Shown: positions 1 to 9,734 of the stretch, piece after piece
Layout of the letters: each line of letters opens with the position of its first letter
Position numbering within the stretch: the stretch's first letter is position 1
From: JAAYUJ01 sp963698165
Lineage (GTDB): Bacteria; Desulfobacterota; Syntrophobacteria; Syntrophobacterales; Syntrophobacteraceae
Assembly: GCA_963698165.1 (NCBI GenBank)
Contig: CAVOPT010000009.1
Coordinates: forward strand, 372,001-436,000
Reading direction: 5' to 3'
Length of the DNA stretch: 64,000 bases
Notes under the pieces: model-generated
What the model was told of the DNA's origin: nothing
The model's database searches: none
The model's input: only the letters and a program-made list of their open reading frames with translations
Position numbers and translations under genes: made by a program

Positions 1-1608
1 TCATGAGCCACGAAAACGGTCTTCCGTCGCCCGGAATCAAGGACCGCGTCTACTGGAACAGTAATAGACGGGGGCAGTGTGATGAGGAACTCAACATCGA
101 CGTACATGTCCGGACGAAGAACATATTCCGGATTATCCAACTCCAGACGCACCTTCAGAGTCCGCGTGGCCGCATCGAACACCGGCGGGACATCACTTAC
201 CGTGGCGTCAAAGACCTCCCTCTGTTGTGGCAGATTGATCCTCGCTTTCATTCCCGATTTGATATAAGGACCTTCGGCCTGGAAAACATCCGCTAAAATC
301 CAAACACGGCGCAGGTCGGCGATCTTGAAACACTCTGTTCCTCGATCAACCTTCTGTTGGGGGGATATATCCCGCGAAAGCACCAGGCCGGTAACCGGCG
401 ACCTCAATTCCACGTAGTTCACATAACGCCCGGTTCGGCCGAGGTCCTCGAGTTGGCTCGCTGCGACGCCAAGATTCAACAGCTCCAACTTGCCCTTGCT
501 GGCGTACAGGATGTCGTCTTCCCCCACGAAGTCAAACTCGGCGCTGTCCGAGTTGGATCCGCTTTCCATGTGCTTTGGGGAGTCTTTTGCAAGTTGTTTT
601 TCGGCAGGCTGCACTCCATCATGCTGATGTGCCCCATTGTTCGTTTCAGGTTGGTCTGCACCCTGTTGCGTGGCTGCAGATGGGATTCCCCCAGGTTGAA
701 GGGCTCCTGGTTGCGGCGTAGCGCTCTGTGCGGGCTTCGGGTTGATGTGCCCCGGGAGATGGCGTCCCGGGTTGCAGCTGCTGAGGGGGTGCAGCGGGGT
801 GTGGTGTTTCCCCGTATTGCGTCGCTCCAGGAGGTATGCCCCAAGGTGGCTTGGTTCCAGGCCGTGGCATACCCGGCTGAGGCGGATCTGATTCCTGCGC
901 CCCGGGTTGTGGCAACCCGGGCTTCGGAGGTGCAGGTTGCATTTCCCAATGCTGCGTAGTTCCCGGTTGGGGTTTAATCACCTGTGGCACTCCATACTGC
1001 AGCAATCCTGGTTGCCGTGCTCCGTAAAAGGGTGTTGCAGGTTCCCGTCGGCGCCCGGTATTGCGGAGTTCGGTGAGGAACCGCTGCTGCCATGAGAAAA
1101 AATCATAACTGTAGACTCTAATCCGGGCCATGACTTGGTCCTTTTGCACCAAGCTGCCCGTGGTGCTTTCTTTGATGTCCGAGATCCAGCCGTCAGTGGC
1201 CGCGATCAGCCGGTACACCCAATTTTCATCTGGGACGACCCGACCCAATGTCCGGACTGAATGGGTTTTTGACGAGACCTCCACTTTGCCGGTTTGCACA
1301 CCGATGATCTGCTGCTTCTGGGGAGTGATCTTCACGGTGCCCGGGGACGCAGAGAGAGTTGGGTTTAGGGACCCTTGCCCGGGGGATTCATCGTCGCTGA
1401 AAACCGGTTCCATGGGCATCCCGCACGGCGCAATGCCGGGTTTGTCAGAGGTGTGTGCCGGATTCATGGGGTCTACGTAGTGAAGGATCCGTCGGCCCCC
1501 GGGCGCAGCATTGTTCTGCTCGGTTCCGCGCTGACTGGTCCAGGCCCCTGCAAGAAATGATGCGATGAGAAAAAGAACCAGGAGTGTGGCGGACCAACTT
1601 TTCTTCAT
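1..1608 (-). CDS. CusB-like periplasmic adaptor of a heavy-metal RND efflux system (partial, one frameshift)
   Basis: Membrane-fusion protein that would link an inner-membrane RND pump to an outer-membrane channel for Cu/Ag-type export. Seen: an N-terminal membrane anchor, then a heavy-metal-binding motif (HYVDPMNP then CGMPMEP, residues about 43-72), then the HlyD/CusB barrel-sandwich sequence (VYRLIAATDGWISDI; VELRSPVTGLVLSRD). Between the two hairpin halves lies an unusual Pro/Gln/Gly-rich stretch of roughly 130 residues with repeated PQPG. The frame breaks in this linker: dropping one C from CCCC at 750-753 (plus strand) joins both halves. The reading frame is still open at base 1, so the C-terminus and any pump gene lie outside the window. 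Family assignment is firm; the metal is inferred. Confidence 0.85.
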
Positions 1609-1951
1609 GACGCTTCCAGCCTCTTGCAGGTGAGTTTAAGGTCGAATCCGCCTGAACTTTAGGCACAAGCGAATGTGGTCAATGCGAGATGGTCCGGGGA
1701 CAAGTGTTTCTCCTGATTCGCCGGCATGCCTTCAATCAACTAAAACTAATCGTATCAGACATCTGGGGTCAAGGGTGGAGCTCCAGAAAAACTTTGAGCC
1801 CTGCGTTCCCATCACTCCCCAGGATTACCCCCCAAGAAATCACATGGGTTGAGTAGAAAATAGGTATTTCTACCTATAGCCAACCCAGTTTTGACGTGTT
1901 AAACGAGAATAGCTTGGAAATCGGCTTTCACCCACGGAGAGACACTCCCGT
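1609..1951. promoter_or_regulatory. Divergent intergenic region with a perfect 7-bp inverted repeat
   Basis: This 343-bp gap separates the minus-strand CusB-like gene from the plus-strand envelope genes, so it must hold divergent promoters. ATAGGTA-TTTC-TACCTAT at 1860-1877 is a perfect dyad and a candidate operator for a metal-responsive or other repressor. I found no convincing -35/-10 pair with proper spacing. No coding sequence is evident. Confidence 0.35.
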
Positions 1952-2155
1952 ATGCTAAAAAAAACCCCCTCGGCCGAGATGGGAGTCTCGGATTTATCTT
2001 TCAAAGCATTTCCCTGGCCAGAGTGCGTGATGAATCCACAGCCTAAGACTTGCGAAGAGGCTCTGGCGAGATGGGCGCAAATAGAGCCTGATTTGATCTT
2101 TCCGGATATCGTCCTTAAGTATGGAGCGGGGTCGATATCCTGCAGGATATGCTGA
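1952..2155 (+). CDS. Small ORF of doubtful reality upstream of the FKBP gene
   Basis: A 67-codon frame preceded by GGAGAG about 14 bases upstream of ATG. The middle (EEALARWAQIEPDLIFPDIV) looks protein-like and amphipathic, but I recognise no family. There is no signal peptide or membrane segment. It ends 77 bases before the preferred FKBP start. It may be a real small gene or part of the mRNA leader of the FKBP operon. Confidence 0.25.
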   Translation: MLKKTPSAEMGVSDLSFKAFPWPECVMNPQPKTCEEALARWAQIEPDLIFPDIVLKYGAGSISCRIC

Positions 2156-2231
2156 CGTGAGGAATCAACTCACCCGTGATCATGACAACCGGAGACGCCA
2201 GTCTGGAAAAACTGCGGAGGCTGTCTGCTGT

Positions 2232-3101
2232 ATGCACATTTCATCGCCAAGCCCGACATCTAAAAAGAGACTGAATCGGCGAGGGTCTATTTTACTTTTT
2301 TGCTTGCTGTTGACATTGGTTTTCGTCACCGGTGGATTTGTCCAGGGTGTTCATGCACAATCGCAAAAGTCCACGAAGCCGGGACCCAAGCAAGGAGGTA
2401 AAAGCGCCCAGGCCACCGCCACCCAACCCGAGGATCCGCTGGTTCTGAAGACCCAGGAGGATAAGGTCAATTACGCCATCGGCGTGAATATGATCGGCAA
2501 TTTCAAGCAACAGGGTATCGAGATCGACCTGGACCTGTTAATGAGAGGCATGAAGGACGCGTATTCGGGCGGCAAGCTCCTCCTCACCGATGGCGAGCTT
2601 CAAAAAAGCATCGTTTTGTATCATGAGAAGCTGCGAAAGATGCAGATAAGTGCCAGGTCAATGGCGGCGGCGGAAAACAAAAAAGAAGGCGAGGCGTTCC
2701 TGGCGGAAAACAAGAACAAGGAGGGAGTCCTGACCCTGCCGAGCGGACTGCAGTATCGGATCGTCAAAGCGGGTGAGGGCAGGATTCCGACGGAAGCCGA
2801 CACGGTGGAGTGTCACTACCGGGGCACCCTCATCAACGGTACCGAGTTCGGAAATTCCCACTTGGCCGGATGTCCGGCAACCTTCAAGGTCGCCAGTGTC
2901 ATCCCCGGCTGGAAGGACGGCACTGCCAAGCTCGTGCCGGTCGGCTCCAAATGGCAGCTTTTCATCCCTCCTGAACTTGCCTATGGGGAGCGGGGGTCGA
3001 ACGCCCCTATCGGTCCGAACGCAACGCTCATTTATGAGATAGATCTCCTTGCACATCAAGTGAGCATGAAGGATTGTCCTGGAACGATTCCATATATTTA
3101 G
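2232..3101 (+). CDS. FKBP-type peptidyl-prolyl cis-trans isomerase, exported (Mip/FkpA-like)
   Basis: Catalyses proline cis-trans isomerisation during folding of exported proteins. From the ATG at 2232 the product has a basic N-terminus, a hydrophobic signal segment (ILLFCLLLTLVFVTGGFVQG) and an Ala/Gln-rich linker. A Mip/FkpA-type dimerisation domain follows (KVNYAIGVNMIGNFKQQGIEI), then a charged helix and the FKBP domain (GLQYRIVKAGEG, HYRGTLINGTEFGNS, VIPGWKDGTAKLVPVGSKW, PPELAYGERG). An in-frame ATG at 2121 would put 37 unconvincing residues before the signal, so 2232 is preferred. It is followed after 16 bases by a small secreted protein and then a multicopper oxidase, suggesting a folding helper for that operon. 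The family is secure; the client is inferred. Confidence 0.9.
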   Translation: MHISSPSPTSKKRLNRRGSILLFCLLLTLVFVTGGFVQGVHAQSQKSTKPGPKQGGKSAQATATQPEDPLVLKTQEDKVNYAIGVNMIGNFKQQGIEIDLDLLMRGMKDAYSGGKLLLTDGELQKSIVLYHEKLRKMQISARSMAAAENKKEGEAFLAENKNKEGVLTLPSGLQYRIVKAGEGRIPTEADTVECHYRGTLINGTEFGNSHLAGCPATFKVASVIPGWKDGTAKLVPVGSKWQLFIPPELAYGERGSNAPIGPNATLIYEIDLLAHQVSMKDCPGTIPYI

Positions 3102-3117
3102 AAAGGAGGAACTTAAC

Positions 3118-3432
3118 ATGAAACGGACCTTTTTATTGGCAGCATTCTTTGTCCTTGCGGTGGTGTGGATAGCACCGGTGTACGCCGGGCCCAACGGGGA
3201 ACCCGCGACCCAGAGTCAGGCCGGCCAAGTACAGCAGCCCGGTCAAAGCGGCCAAGCCACCGATATGAGAGTGGTCCCACCCTATATGTCCATTCGCGAG
3301 AAGGTCATGATCCAACGTGAAATTCAGAAGCGGGCGGCCGCGAGCCGAAATGCCCTCATGAGAGAGGCTTTGATGGAAAGAGAGGCCCAGCAAGGGAGTG
3401 CCGGGAAAGCAACTCAGCAGAAAGTGAAGTAA
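3118..3432 (+). CDS. Small secreted Gln-rich protein, function unknown
   Basis: A 104-aa product with a clear Sec signal peptide (cleavage likely after VYA, residue about 23), then a Gln/Gly/Pro-rich linker and a charged helical C-terminus rich in Arg, Met and Glu (REKVMIQREIQKRAAASRNA). A strong Shine-Dalgarno (AAAGGAGG) precedes ATG at 3118. Sitting between the FKBP isomerase and the multicopper oxidase on the same strand with short gaps, it is probably a periplasmic or extracellular accessory of that operon. No family recognised. Confidence 0.7.
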   Translation: MKRTFLLAAFFVLAVVWIAPVYAGPNGEPATQSQAGQVQQPGQSGQATDMRVVPPYMSIREKVMIQREIQKRAAASRNALMREALMEREAQQGSAGKATQQKVK

Positions 3433-3485
3433 CCGGTGCGGGCGTCTTCGAGGGCTTTTTTCAGAAGAATGTCAAGGAGGATTAA

Positions 3486-6400
3486 ATGAACAGAGATCGA
3501 CTCGCAATTGTCATCGGTTTGATGGCAGCGGTTGCCGTCTTTTCGGGGGTATAGACCCATGCGGGGCCCAGGGTACTCCCGCTCAGCAGTCCCGCATTAC
3601 CGGCATACCGGATTACTTCAACACCCCCAACTGGGCTAACAGCCCACCGCTTCAGAAAATTCGTGGATACACTGCCACCCTTGTGCGGTGCTGCCGGGCC
3701 CTTCGCAAACAATTTGGGACAATGCATTCCCGTCGCCATACCGGACACCACAACGTATCCAGGGTCCGATTACTACGAAATCGAGATGGTCGAGTATCGT
3801 GAGCGGATGCACTCGGACCTTCCTCCGGTTGTCGGTGATAAGCTTACCGCCACGACCGGCGGAACCAAGCTCCGGGGTTATCGCCAAACCAACACCACCA
3901 ACGCAAATTTGTTGACCCCCCATTATCTGGGACCGCGTGATCGTTGCCCAGAAAGACCGCCCGGTGCGTATCAAGTTCACCAACTCCCTTCCCACCGGGA
4001 CGGGCGGCGACCTCTTCATCCCCACCGACACGAGCATCATGGGCTCCGGGGAATTTGAGATCAATTTTAACCCTGAGACCAAGGCACTCCTTCCCGGTTC
4101 GCTCCTTGGCGTGTTCACGCAGAACCGGGCCACCCTCCACCTTCACGGTGGCCGCTCCCCGTGGATCAGCGACGGGACCCCCCACCAGTGGATCACCCCG
4201 GCGGGGGAGACGCACATCCTATCCCAAGGGCGTCAGTGTGGCTTACGTGCCGGACATGTGGTTCAACTCCGTGACAGGGAACACGATCACTGCCTGTGCG
4301 GGCAGACGACCTGCACGGTCGCGAACGCAACCAACAATCCCGGCCCCGGCTCGCAAACCTTCTACTGGACCAACCAGCAGAGCGCCCGAATGATGTTCTA
4401 TCATGAACATGCCTGGGGGATCACGCGCCTCGGCGTCTATGCCGGCGCAGCCGCGGGTTACCTGGTCACCGACCCGATCGAAGCAAGTCCTTGCCAGCGC
4501 CAGGTGATCCCCGGTCCAGCGGATCACGATCCCTCTCATCATCCAGGACAAGACCTACGTGGACGGAAACCCGGCCAGCCCGACATACGTTGTCAACACA
4601 GACCCCACCTGGATCTGGGGAAGTCAGCCCGGGACGGTTTCACCTTGGCATCGGCTGCAGGATGCAACCGCCCGTAACCGGGGATCTCTGGTGGCCCCAT
4701 GTATACATGCCCGCCCAGAATCCTTACAACCCCAACCTGAGCGGGATCAACGACTTTGGCCGGTGGCATTACGGCCCCTGGTTCTGGCCGCCACACCACT
4801 AGCGTCCTTCGGGTCCGATTGCGAATCCCTATTACGATCCCAACTGTAATCCCGCGGTCCAGTTCTGCCAGCCGCCGGAGATGCCCGCAACGCCCAATCC
4901 CTCCTGGGGTGCGGAAGCGTTTCATGGACACCCCGGTGATCAACGGGACCGCTTATCCGACGATGACGGTGGAGCCCAAGGCTTACCGCCTCCGGGTCCT
5001 CAACGCGGCCCACGACCGGTTCGTCAACCTGCAGCTGTACCTGGCTGCCGACAAGTCCACGACCAATCCGATCGATCCCACGGTATCCAACGCAGAAGGT
5101 CAGACTCGATCTGGAGGGATACCGCCACAGGAAACAATGTGGAGTGGAATATGGACAATACCGCTATTGCCGGCGAGGACATCCTTGGCACCCTCAGCGA
5201 ACGATCCGGGTTGGAGCTATTGTGGGTACCGGGGATTTCAACGGTGACGGCAAACACGACATCGTGTGGAGAGCACACGTCAGGCTATAATGTTGTCTGG
5301 TACATGAACGGTACAACGTTTGTCAATTGGACGTACTTCGGAGGCTTATGTCGATCCGGGCTGGCAAATCGTGGATGTCGGCGACTACAACGGGGACGCC
5401 AAGCCCGACATCGTCTGGAGATACGCCACGGCAGGCCTGAATGTGGTCTGGTACATGAACGGCACTACCCTTGACCAGCTGGACGTACTTCGGAGGTACA
5501 GTCGATTCGAGCTGGACCATTGTGGCTGGCGGCGATATGAACAGGGACGGCAAGCGCGACATCCTTTGGAGACACGCGACGTTGGGCTTGAATGTGGTCT
5601 GGTTCATGAACGGCGTAACTATGACCAGCTGGGCGTACTTCGGAGGCACAGTCGATTCGAGCTGGACCATCGTGGGTACCGGTGACCTGAACAACGACGG
5701 CAACCTTGATATCTTTTGGAACCAACCCTCCTCGGGCACCAACGTGGTCTGGTACATGGATGCGAGTGGGACAAACCTGTCGGCTTGGGCAAGGTTAGAA
5801 ACCACCGCTACCACCTGGAGGGCGGAAGTGGGTGGAATACCTGGTCTGATTCTATGTGACGGAACCGAGGGTGTGCCTCAGACAAACTGTACTGAAGTCA
5901 AGATGGTCCCAGCGGTGGCAACTTCCGGTTTCCCCGAAAGCTGGCCTACGGATGGCAGAGTGGGTGGTGTGCCAGATCCCGCCACGGCAGGCCCATCCTT
6001 TATCCAGATCATGTCCGAAGGCGGCTTCCTGCCGGAACCGGTAGTGCTGCCCAACCAGCCGGTCAACTGGAACACCGACCCGACCACTTTCACCGCAGGA
6101 CTGGTGCTCCAGCAGAACCAGGGCGGCGGCACGCTGATGCTGGGGCCTGCTGAGCGTGCGGATGTCATCGTTGATTTCTCCGCATTTGCCGGCAAGACCC
6201 TGATCCTCTACAACGATGCACCCGCTCCGTGGCCGGCTCTCGACCCCCATTACGATTACTTCACGGGTGCGCCCGACAACAGGGCGATAGGAGGCGCGAA
6301 CACCACACCGCCGGGCTACGGCCCCAACACCAGGACGCTCATGCAGATCAAGGTGGCGGCAGGAACGGGAGAACGCCGTTAAACAACCTTGCAGCACTGC

Positions 6401-7217
6401 AGGCGGCGTTTGAACGCCCGACAGGACGTTAGGCGTCTTCGCAATGGCGCAGCACGAGATCATCGTGGGGCAGACCGCCTACAACGCCGTTTACAACAAG
6501 ACGTTCCCTGCCACTTGGCCATACTGGGGATACTCGAGGATCACGGACACACGACTGAGTTTCGAACAGGTCGATGGGACGCGGGTGCCTGACTATCCCC
6601 ATGGAGCCCAAAGCCATCCAGGACGAGATGGGTGAGACCTTCGATCACTTCGGACGGATGAGCGCAAAACTGGGACTGGAACTGCCGTCTACCACGGCCG
6701 GCAATCAGACGTTTATCCTGCAGAACTACGTCGATCCGCCGACGGAAAACGTGAGGAAAGACGAAGTCCAGATCTGGAAGATCACGCACAATGGTGTGGA
6801 CACTCACCCCGTACACTTCCACCTGTTCGAAGTGCAACTAATCAACCGGGTTGGATGGGATGGGTTCATCTACCTGCCCGACCCCAACGAACTGGGCTGG
6901 AAGGAGACGGTCAGGATAAGCCCGCTTGAGGATACGATCGTTGCGCTGAGACCGGCTCTTCCCACTCTGCCCTTCACGCATTCCCAACAGCATTCGGCCG
7001 CTGAACCCGGCATTTCCCATGGGGGCCACCAAGGCGACCCACCCGAGAGTAGAGTTCACGGACATGAATCCGATAACCGCGCAGCCTCTCAACGCCGCCG
7101 ACAACGAATGATCTGACCGACTTCGATTGGGAGTATGTGTGGCACTGCCACATCCTCAGTCACGAAGAGCAGGACATGATGCGGCCCATTACCTTCGACC
7201 CCACGCCTCTCCCTTAA
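3486..7217 (+). pseudogene. Multicopper oxidase with FG-GAP repeat insertion, many frameshifts and in-frame stops
   Basis: Exported oxidase that would couple one-electron oxidation (metal or phenolic substrate) to oxygen reduction at four coppers. It starts at ATG 3486 after AAGGAGG with a signal peptide. All four copper-ligand motifs survive but lie in different frames: HLHGGRSPW (about 4140), MMFYHEHAWG (4390), HPVHFHLF (6806) and WHCHILSHEEQDMM (7140). I count about ten frame changes plus in-frame TAGs (about 3552 and 4799). The residues within each segment remain well conserved, and at least one break (AAAA at 3656-3659) is cured by dropping one base. It is therefore either a very young pseudogene or an error-laden sequence. 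Between about 5095 and 5800 an FG-GAP array interrupts the oxidase fold. Substrate unknown. Confidence 0.8.
5095..5800 (+). repeat. FG-GAP/VCBS-type repeat array inside the multicopper oxidase
   Basis: About five repeats of roughly 48 codons, spread over several frames because of indels. The unit reads like GDFNGDGKxDIVWR, then NVVWYMNG, then WTYFGGxVDSSWTIVG. FG-GAP repeats build beta-propellers and the DxNxDG loops bind calcium. The same repeat type occurs in the secreted protein at 33908-35686. Confidence 0.75.
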
Positions 7218-7247
7218 GGCGTATCGAAGAAAGTCCTCCATTAGAGC

Positions 7248-7370
7248 GTGTCAAAGAGGTATTCAATCTGGTTACCCCGGCGAAAGCCGGGGTCCAGAAT
7301 ACCTCGAAAACCTGGATTCCGGCTTCCGCCGGAATGACAAAAAAATGACTTCAGGGGACTTATTTGACAC
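7248..7370. repeat. MITE-like palindromic repeat
   Basis: A 123-bp non-coding element bounded by inverted GTGTCAAA (7248-7255) and TTTGACAC (7363-7370). Inside are two strong hairpins, CCCCGG-CGAAAG-CCGGGG (7275-7292) and ATTCCGGC-TTCC-GCCGGAAT (7316-7335). Hairpins of this kind (CCGGCGAAAGCCGG) are a widespread intergenic repeat in bacterial genomes. It lies just after the oxidase gene and may act as a terminator. Confidence 0.6.
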
Positions 7371-7458
7371 CCACTGACCGTCACCCTCGTACCTGCGGGG
7401 AAGACGACATCAGAGGCCAAGTTCCTGCGTTCTTGATTGCGCTCGGACCAACGGTGCG

Positions 7459-7487
7459 TTGACTTCCCCGCTGGAAAACGCTATGGT
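7459..7487 (+). promoter_or_regulatory. Sigma70-type promoter of the Phe leader and aroF-pheA
   Basis: TTGACT at 7459-7464 and TATGGT at 7482-7487 are separated by exactly 17 bases. Transcription would start near 7494 and give a leader of about 270 nt ahead of the aroF-pheA start. Confidence 0.6.
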
Positions 7488-7553
7488 CCAAACACAGAAT
7501 TGCCGGTGAAGGTTTTGAACCGATTCAGATCAGCCTGGAGTGTTTCTCCAACA

Positions 7554-7628
7554 ATGACAAATTCGTATCGCGCAAATTTCTTTTTTTTCTTTTTTGGGCC
7601 GTTCGCCTGGGTGGGTGAGTTTCGCTGA
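7554..7628 (+). CDS. Phenylalanine-rich leader peptide of an attenuator (pheL-like)
   Basis: A 24-codon ORF starting at ATG 7554, with a weak GGAG 13 bases upstream. It contains six consecutive Phe codons (TTC TTT TTT TTC TTT TTT), further Phe codons at positions 17 and 23, plus one Tyr and one Trp. Ribosome stalling at such codons when charged tRNA-Phe is scarce is the established mechanism of phe and trp attenuation in enteric bacteria. Its place between the promoter and an intrinsic terminator, upstream of a DAHP synthase-prephenate dehydratase gene, fits that role exactly. A longer in-frame ORF opens at 7437, upstream of the promoter, so ATG 7554 is preferred. Confidence 0.75.
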   Translation: MTNSYRANFFFFFFGPFAWVGEFR

Positions 7629-7636
7629 ACGCCGGT

Positions 7637-7719
7637 ATCCCCCCGGGTGGATCGATGAAGCTCCCGGGGATTCAAACCATTCGAATGAAAACCCCGAGGA
7701 GACTTCCTCGGGGTTTTTT
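7637..7719 (+). terminator. Attenuator: mutually exclusive hairpins ending in an intrinsic terminator
   Basis: Terminator stem CCCCGAGGA (7692-7700) with TCCTCGGGG (7705-7713), loop GACT, then TTTTTT (7714-7719) and a second T run. Upstream, ATCCCCCCGGG (7637-7647) can pair with CTCCCGGGGAT (7661-7671). That second arm can instead pair with CCCCGAGGAG (7692-7701), leaving one bulged A, which would block the terminator. This gives a 1:2, 2:3, 3:4 layout typical of amino-acid attenuators. How a stall at the Phe codons (7578-7595) selects between them is not obvious from spacing alone. Confidence 0.7.
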
Positions 7720-7760
7720 ATTTTTTGAGCGTGTAACCATGAGCATGAGGAGGCCATACC

Positions 7761-9659
7761 GTGATCGTCGTTTTGAAGAAGGGCATCACCGAGGAAGAGA
7801 GCGAACGCCTGAAGGAAGAGCTGCGTTCGGAGAACTACCTGGTCAAGGAAATCAAGGGGGTGGAGGAAACGATCCTGGGGGTCGTGGGCACTATCCGTAA
7901 GGACCTTCGCTATTTCGAGACACTTCCCGGAGTCGCCAAGGTCATCCCCATTTCCAAGCCATACAAGCTGGTGAGCAGGGAACTCCACTCTCAGCCGTCC
8001 GTCATCAAGGTGCGCGATGTGGCCATCGGCGGCGACCGCCTGGTGGTGATCGCCGGGCCGTGCGCCGTGGAGGACCGCAAACGGACCCTTGAGATCGCAC
8101 GCCTCGTGCGCCGTTGGGGAGCGGTGCTCTTTCGGGGTGGAGCCTTCAAGCCCCGCACTTCGCCATATTCGTTTCAGGGGCTGGGTGAAGAGGGACTGAA
8201 GATCCTGGCCGAAGTCCGCGACGAGACCGGACTGGGCGTTGTGACGGAGATGACTTCACCGAGCCAGGCGGACCTCATGGTGAAGTACGTGGATGTGGTC
8301 CAGATTGGCGCCCGCAATATGCAAAACTTCGAACTCCTCAAGTGCGTGGGACGGATAGGGAAGCCCGTTCTGCTCAAGAGGGGCCTCTCGGCCACCATCG
8401 AGGAATGGCTCATGTCCGCGGAATACATCCTCTCGGAGGGCAACGACCAGGTGATCCTCTGCGAACGGGGCATCCGGACCTTCGAACGCCACACCCGCAA
8501 CACCCTGGACCTCACTGCCGTGCCGGTGATCAAGGAACTGACCCACCTGCCCATCATTGTGGACCCCAGCCACGCCACCGGAATCAGGGATAAAGTGAGC
8601 CCCATGGCACGGGCGGCCATTGCGGCCGGGGCCGACGGCTTGACCGTCGAGGTGCACACGGACCCTGACAGGGCACTCTCCGACGGGCCGCAGAGTCTCT
8701 ACCCCGACCAGTTCAAGCAGCTCATGCGGGACCTCTACGTCATTGCCCCGGTGGTGGGAAAACAGCTCGACTACTCGTACCTGGAAAAGGCGGCGGCCTT
8801 AAGAAGGACGTCCCTCGAGGCTCGAGGTCCGGCGAAGGTCATCTACCACGGAGTCCCCGGCTCCTTCAGCCACAAGGCCTGCCTCCAGTTTTTCGGCTCC
8901 GAGGTGGAGCATTCCAGCGGCGCTTCCTTCAGGGAGGTGTTCACATCCGTTGAAAACGGCGACGCGACCCTGGGAGTCGTCCCCGTGGAAAACTCCCTCA
9001 CGGGCAGCATCCATGAGAACTACGACCTGCTACTGGAATTCGACCTGCGGATCGTGGGAGAGATCACCCTCAGGGTGGTCCACAACCTCGTCGGACATGA
9101 AAAGTCGACACTCGCGGAGATCAAGCGGGTCTATTCCCACCCGCAGGTCTTTCAGCAGTGCCGGGAGTTCCTTTCAAAATATCCCCAGTGGGAGATTGTG
9201 GCCACATCCGATTCAGCTTCCGCGGTGAGGAAAATCAAGGAGAGCGGCGACCTGCACGAGGCAGCCGTTGCGCGCAAGGAGGCGGCAAGGGTTTATGGGA
9301 TGAAGGTGCTGCAGGAGGGCGTCGAGACGAATCCCAGAAACTTCACCCGTTTCGTGGTCATCTCCCGCGATGAATTCCTGGAGGGTCCCAACAACAAGTC
9401 TTCCCTGATCTTTTCCGTGAGCGACACTCCGGGAAGCCTGTGCGCCGTCCTGAAGATCTTCGCGGAGAATCGGATCAACCTGGTCAAGCTGGAATCGCGG
9501 CCGATCCACAGCAAGCCATGGGAATACCTGTTCTATGCCGATGTGGAGGTGGACATACTGGATGAGCCGTTCCGAAGCATTTTGGATGAGCTCCGGGGAA
9601 AAACCGAGTATCTCAAAATCCTGGGCAGTTACCGCATGGCATCCGAGGTGGTCGAATGA
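7761..9659 (+). CDS. Fused DAHP synthase / prephenate dehydratase
   Basis: Bifunctional enzyme joining the first step of aromatic biosynthesis (PEP + erythrose-4-phosphate to DAHP) with conversion of prephenate to phenylpyruvate. Residues about 1-68 form the ferredoxin-like regulatory domain of type I-beta DAHP synthases. Residues about 80-340 are the synthase barrel (AGPCAVEDRKR near 97, FRGGAFKPRTSPYSFQG). From about 359 lies the dehydratase (YHGVPGSFSHKA; catalytic TRF near 527), and from about 548 an ACT domain with the ESRP phenylalanine-binding motif near 577. No chorismate mutase domain is visible. The GTG start at 7761 follows GAGGAGG. At 632 aa it is complete. Regulation probably combines Phe binding to the ACT domain with the upstream Phe attenuator. 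Confidence 0.93.
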   Translation: MIVVLKKGITEEESERLKEELRSENYLVKEIKGVEETILGVVGTIRKDLRYFETLPGVAKVIPISKPYKLVSRELHSQPSVIKVRDVAIGGDRLVVIAGPCAVEDRKRTLEIARLVRRWGAVLFRGGAFKPRTSPYSFQGLGEEGLKILAEVRDETGLGVVTEMTSPSQADLMVKYVDVVQIGARNMQNFELLKCVGRIGKPVLLKRGLSATIEEWLMSAEYILSEGNDQVILCERGIRTFERHTRNTLDLTAVPVIKELTHLPIIVDPSHATGIRDKVSPMARAAIAAGADGLTVEVHTDPDRALSDGPQSLYPDQFKQLMRDLYVIAPVVGKQLDYSYLEKAAALRRTSLEARGPAKVIYHGVPGSFSHKACLQFFGSEVEHSSGASFREVFTSVENGDATLGVVPVENSLTGSIHENYDLLLEFDLRIVGEITLRVVHNLVGHEKSTLAEIKRVYSHPQVFQQCREFLSKYPQWEIVATSDSASAVRKIKESGDLHEAAVARKEAARVYGMKVLQEGVETNPRNFTRFVVISRDEFLEGPNNKSSLIFSVSDTPGSLCAVLKIFAENRINLVKLESRPIHSKPWEYLFYADVEVDILDEPFRSILDELRGKTEYLKILGSYRMASEVVE

Positions 9660-9734
9660 CCGGGAGGGGATGAGAGGGCATTGGAGTGGCGGGTGTCGCC
9701 CGGGGTCGGGAGGCGGTCCGCGTCACGGCCCCTC

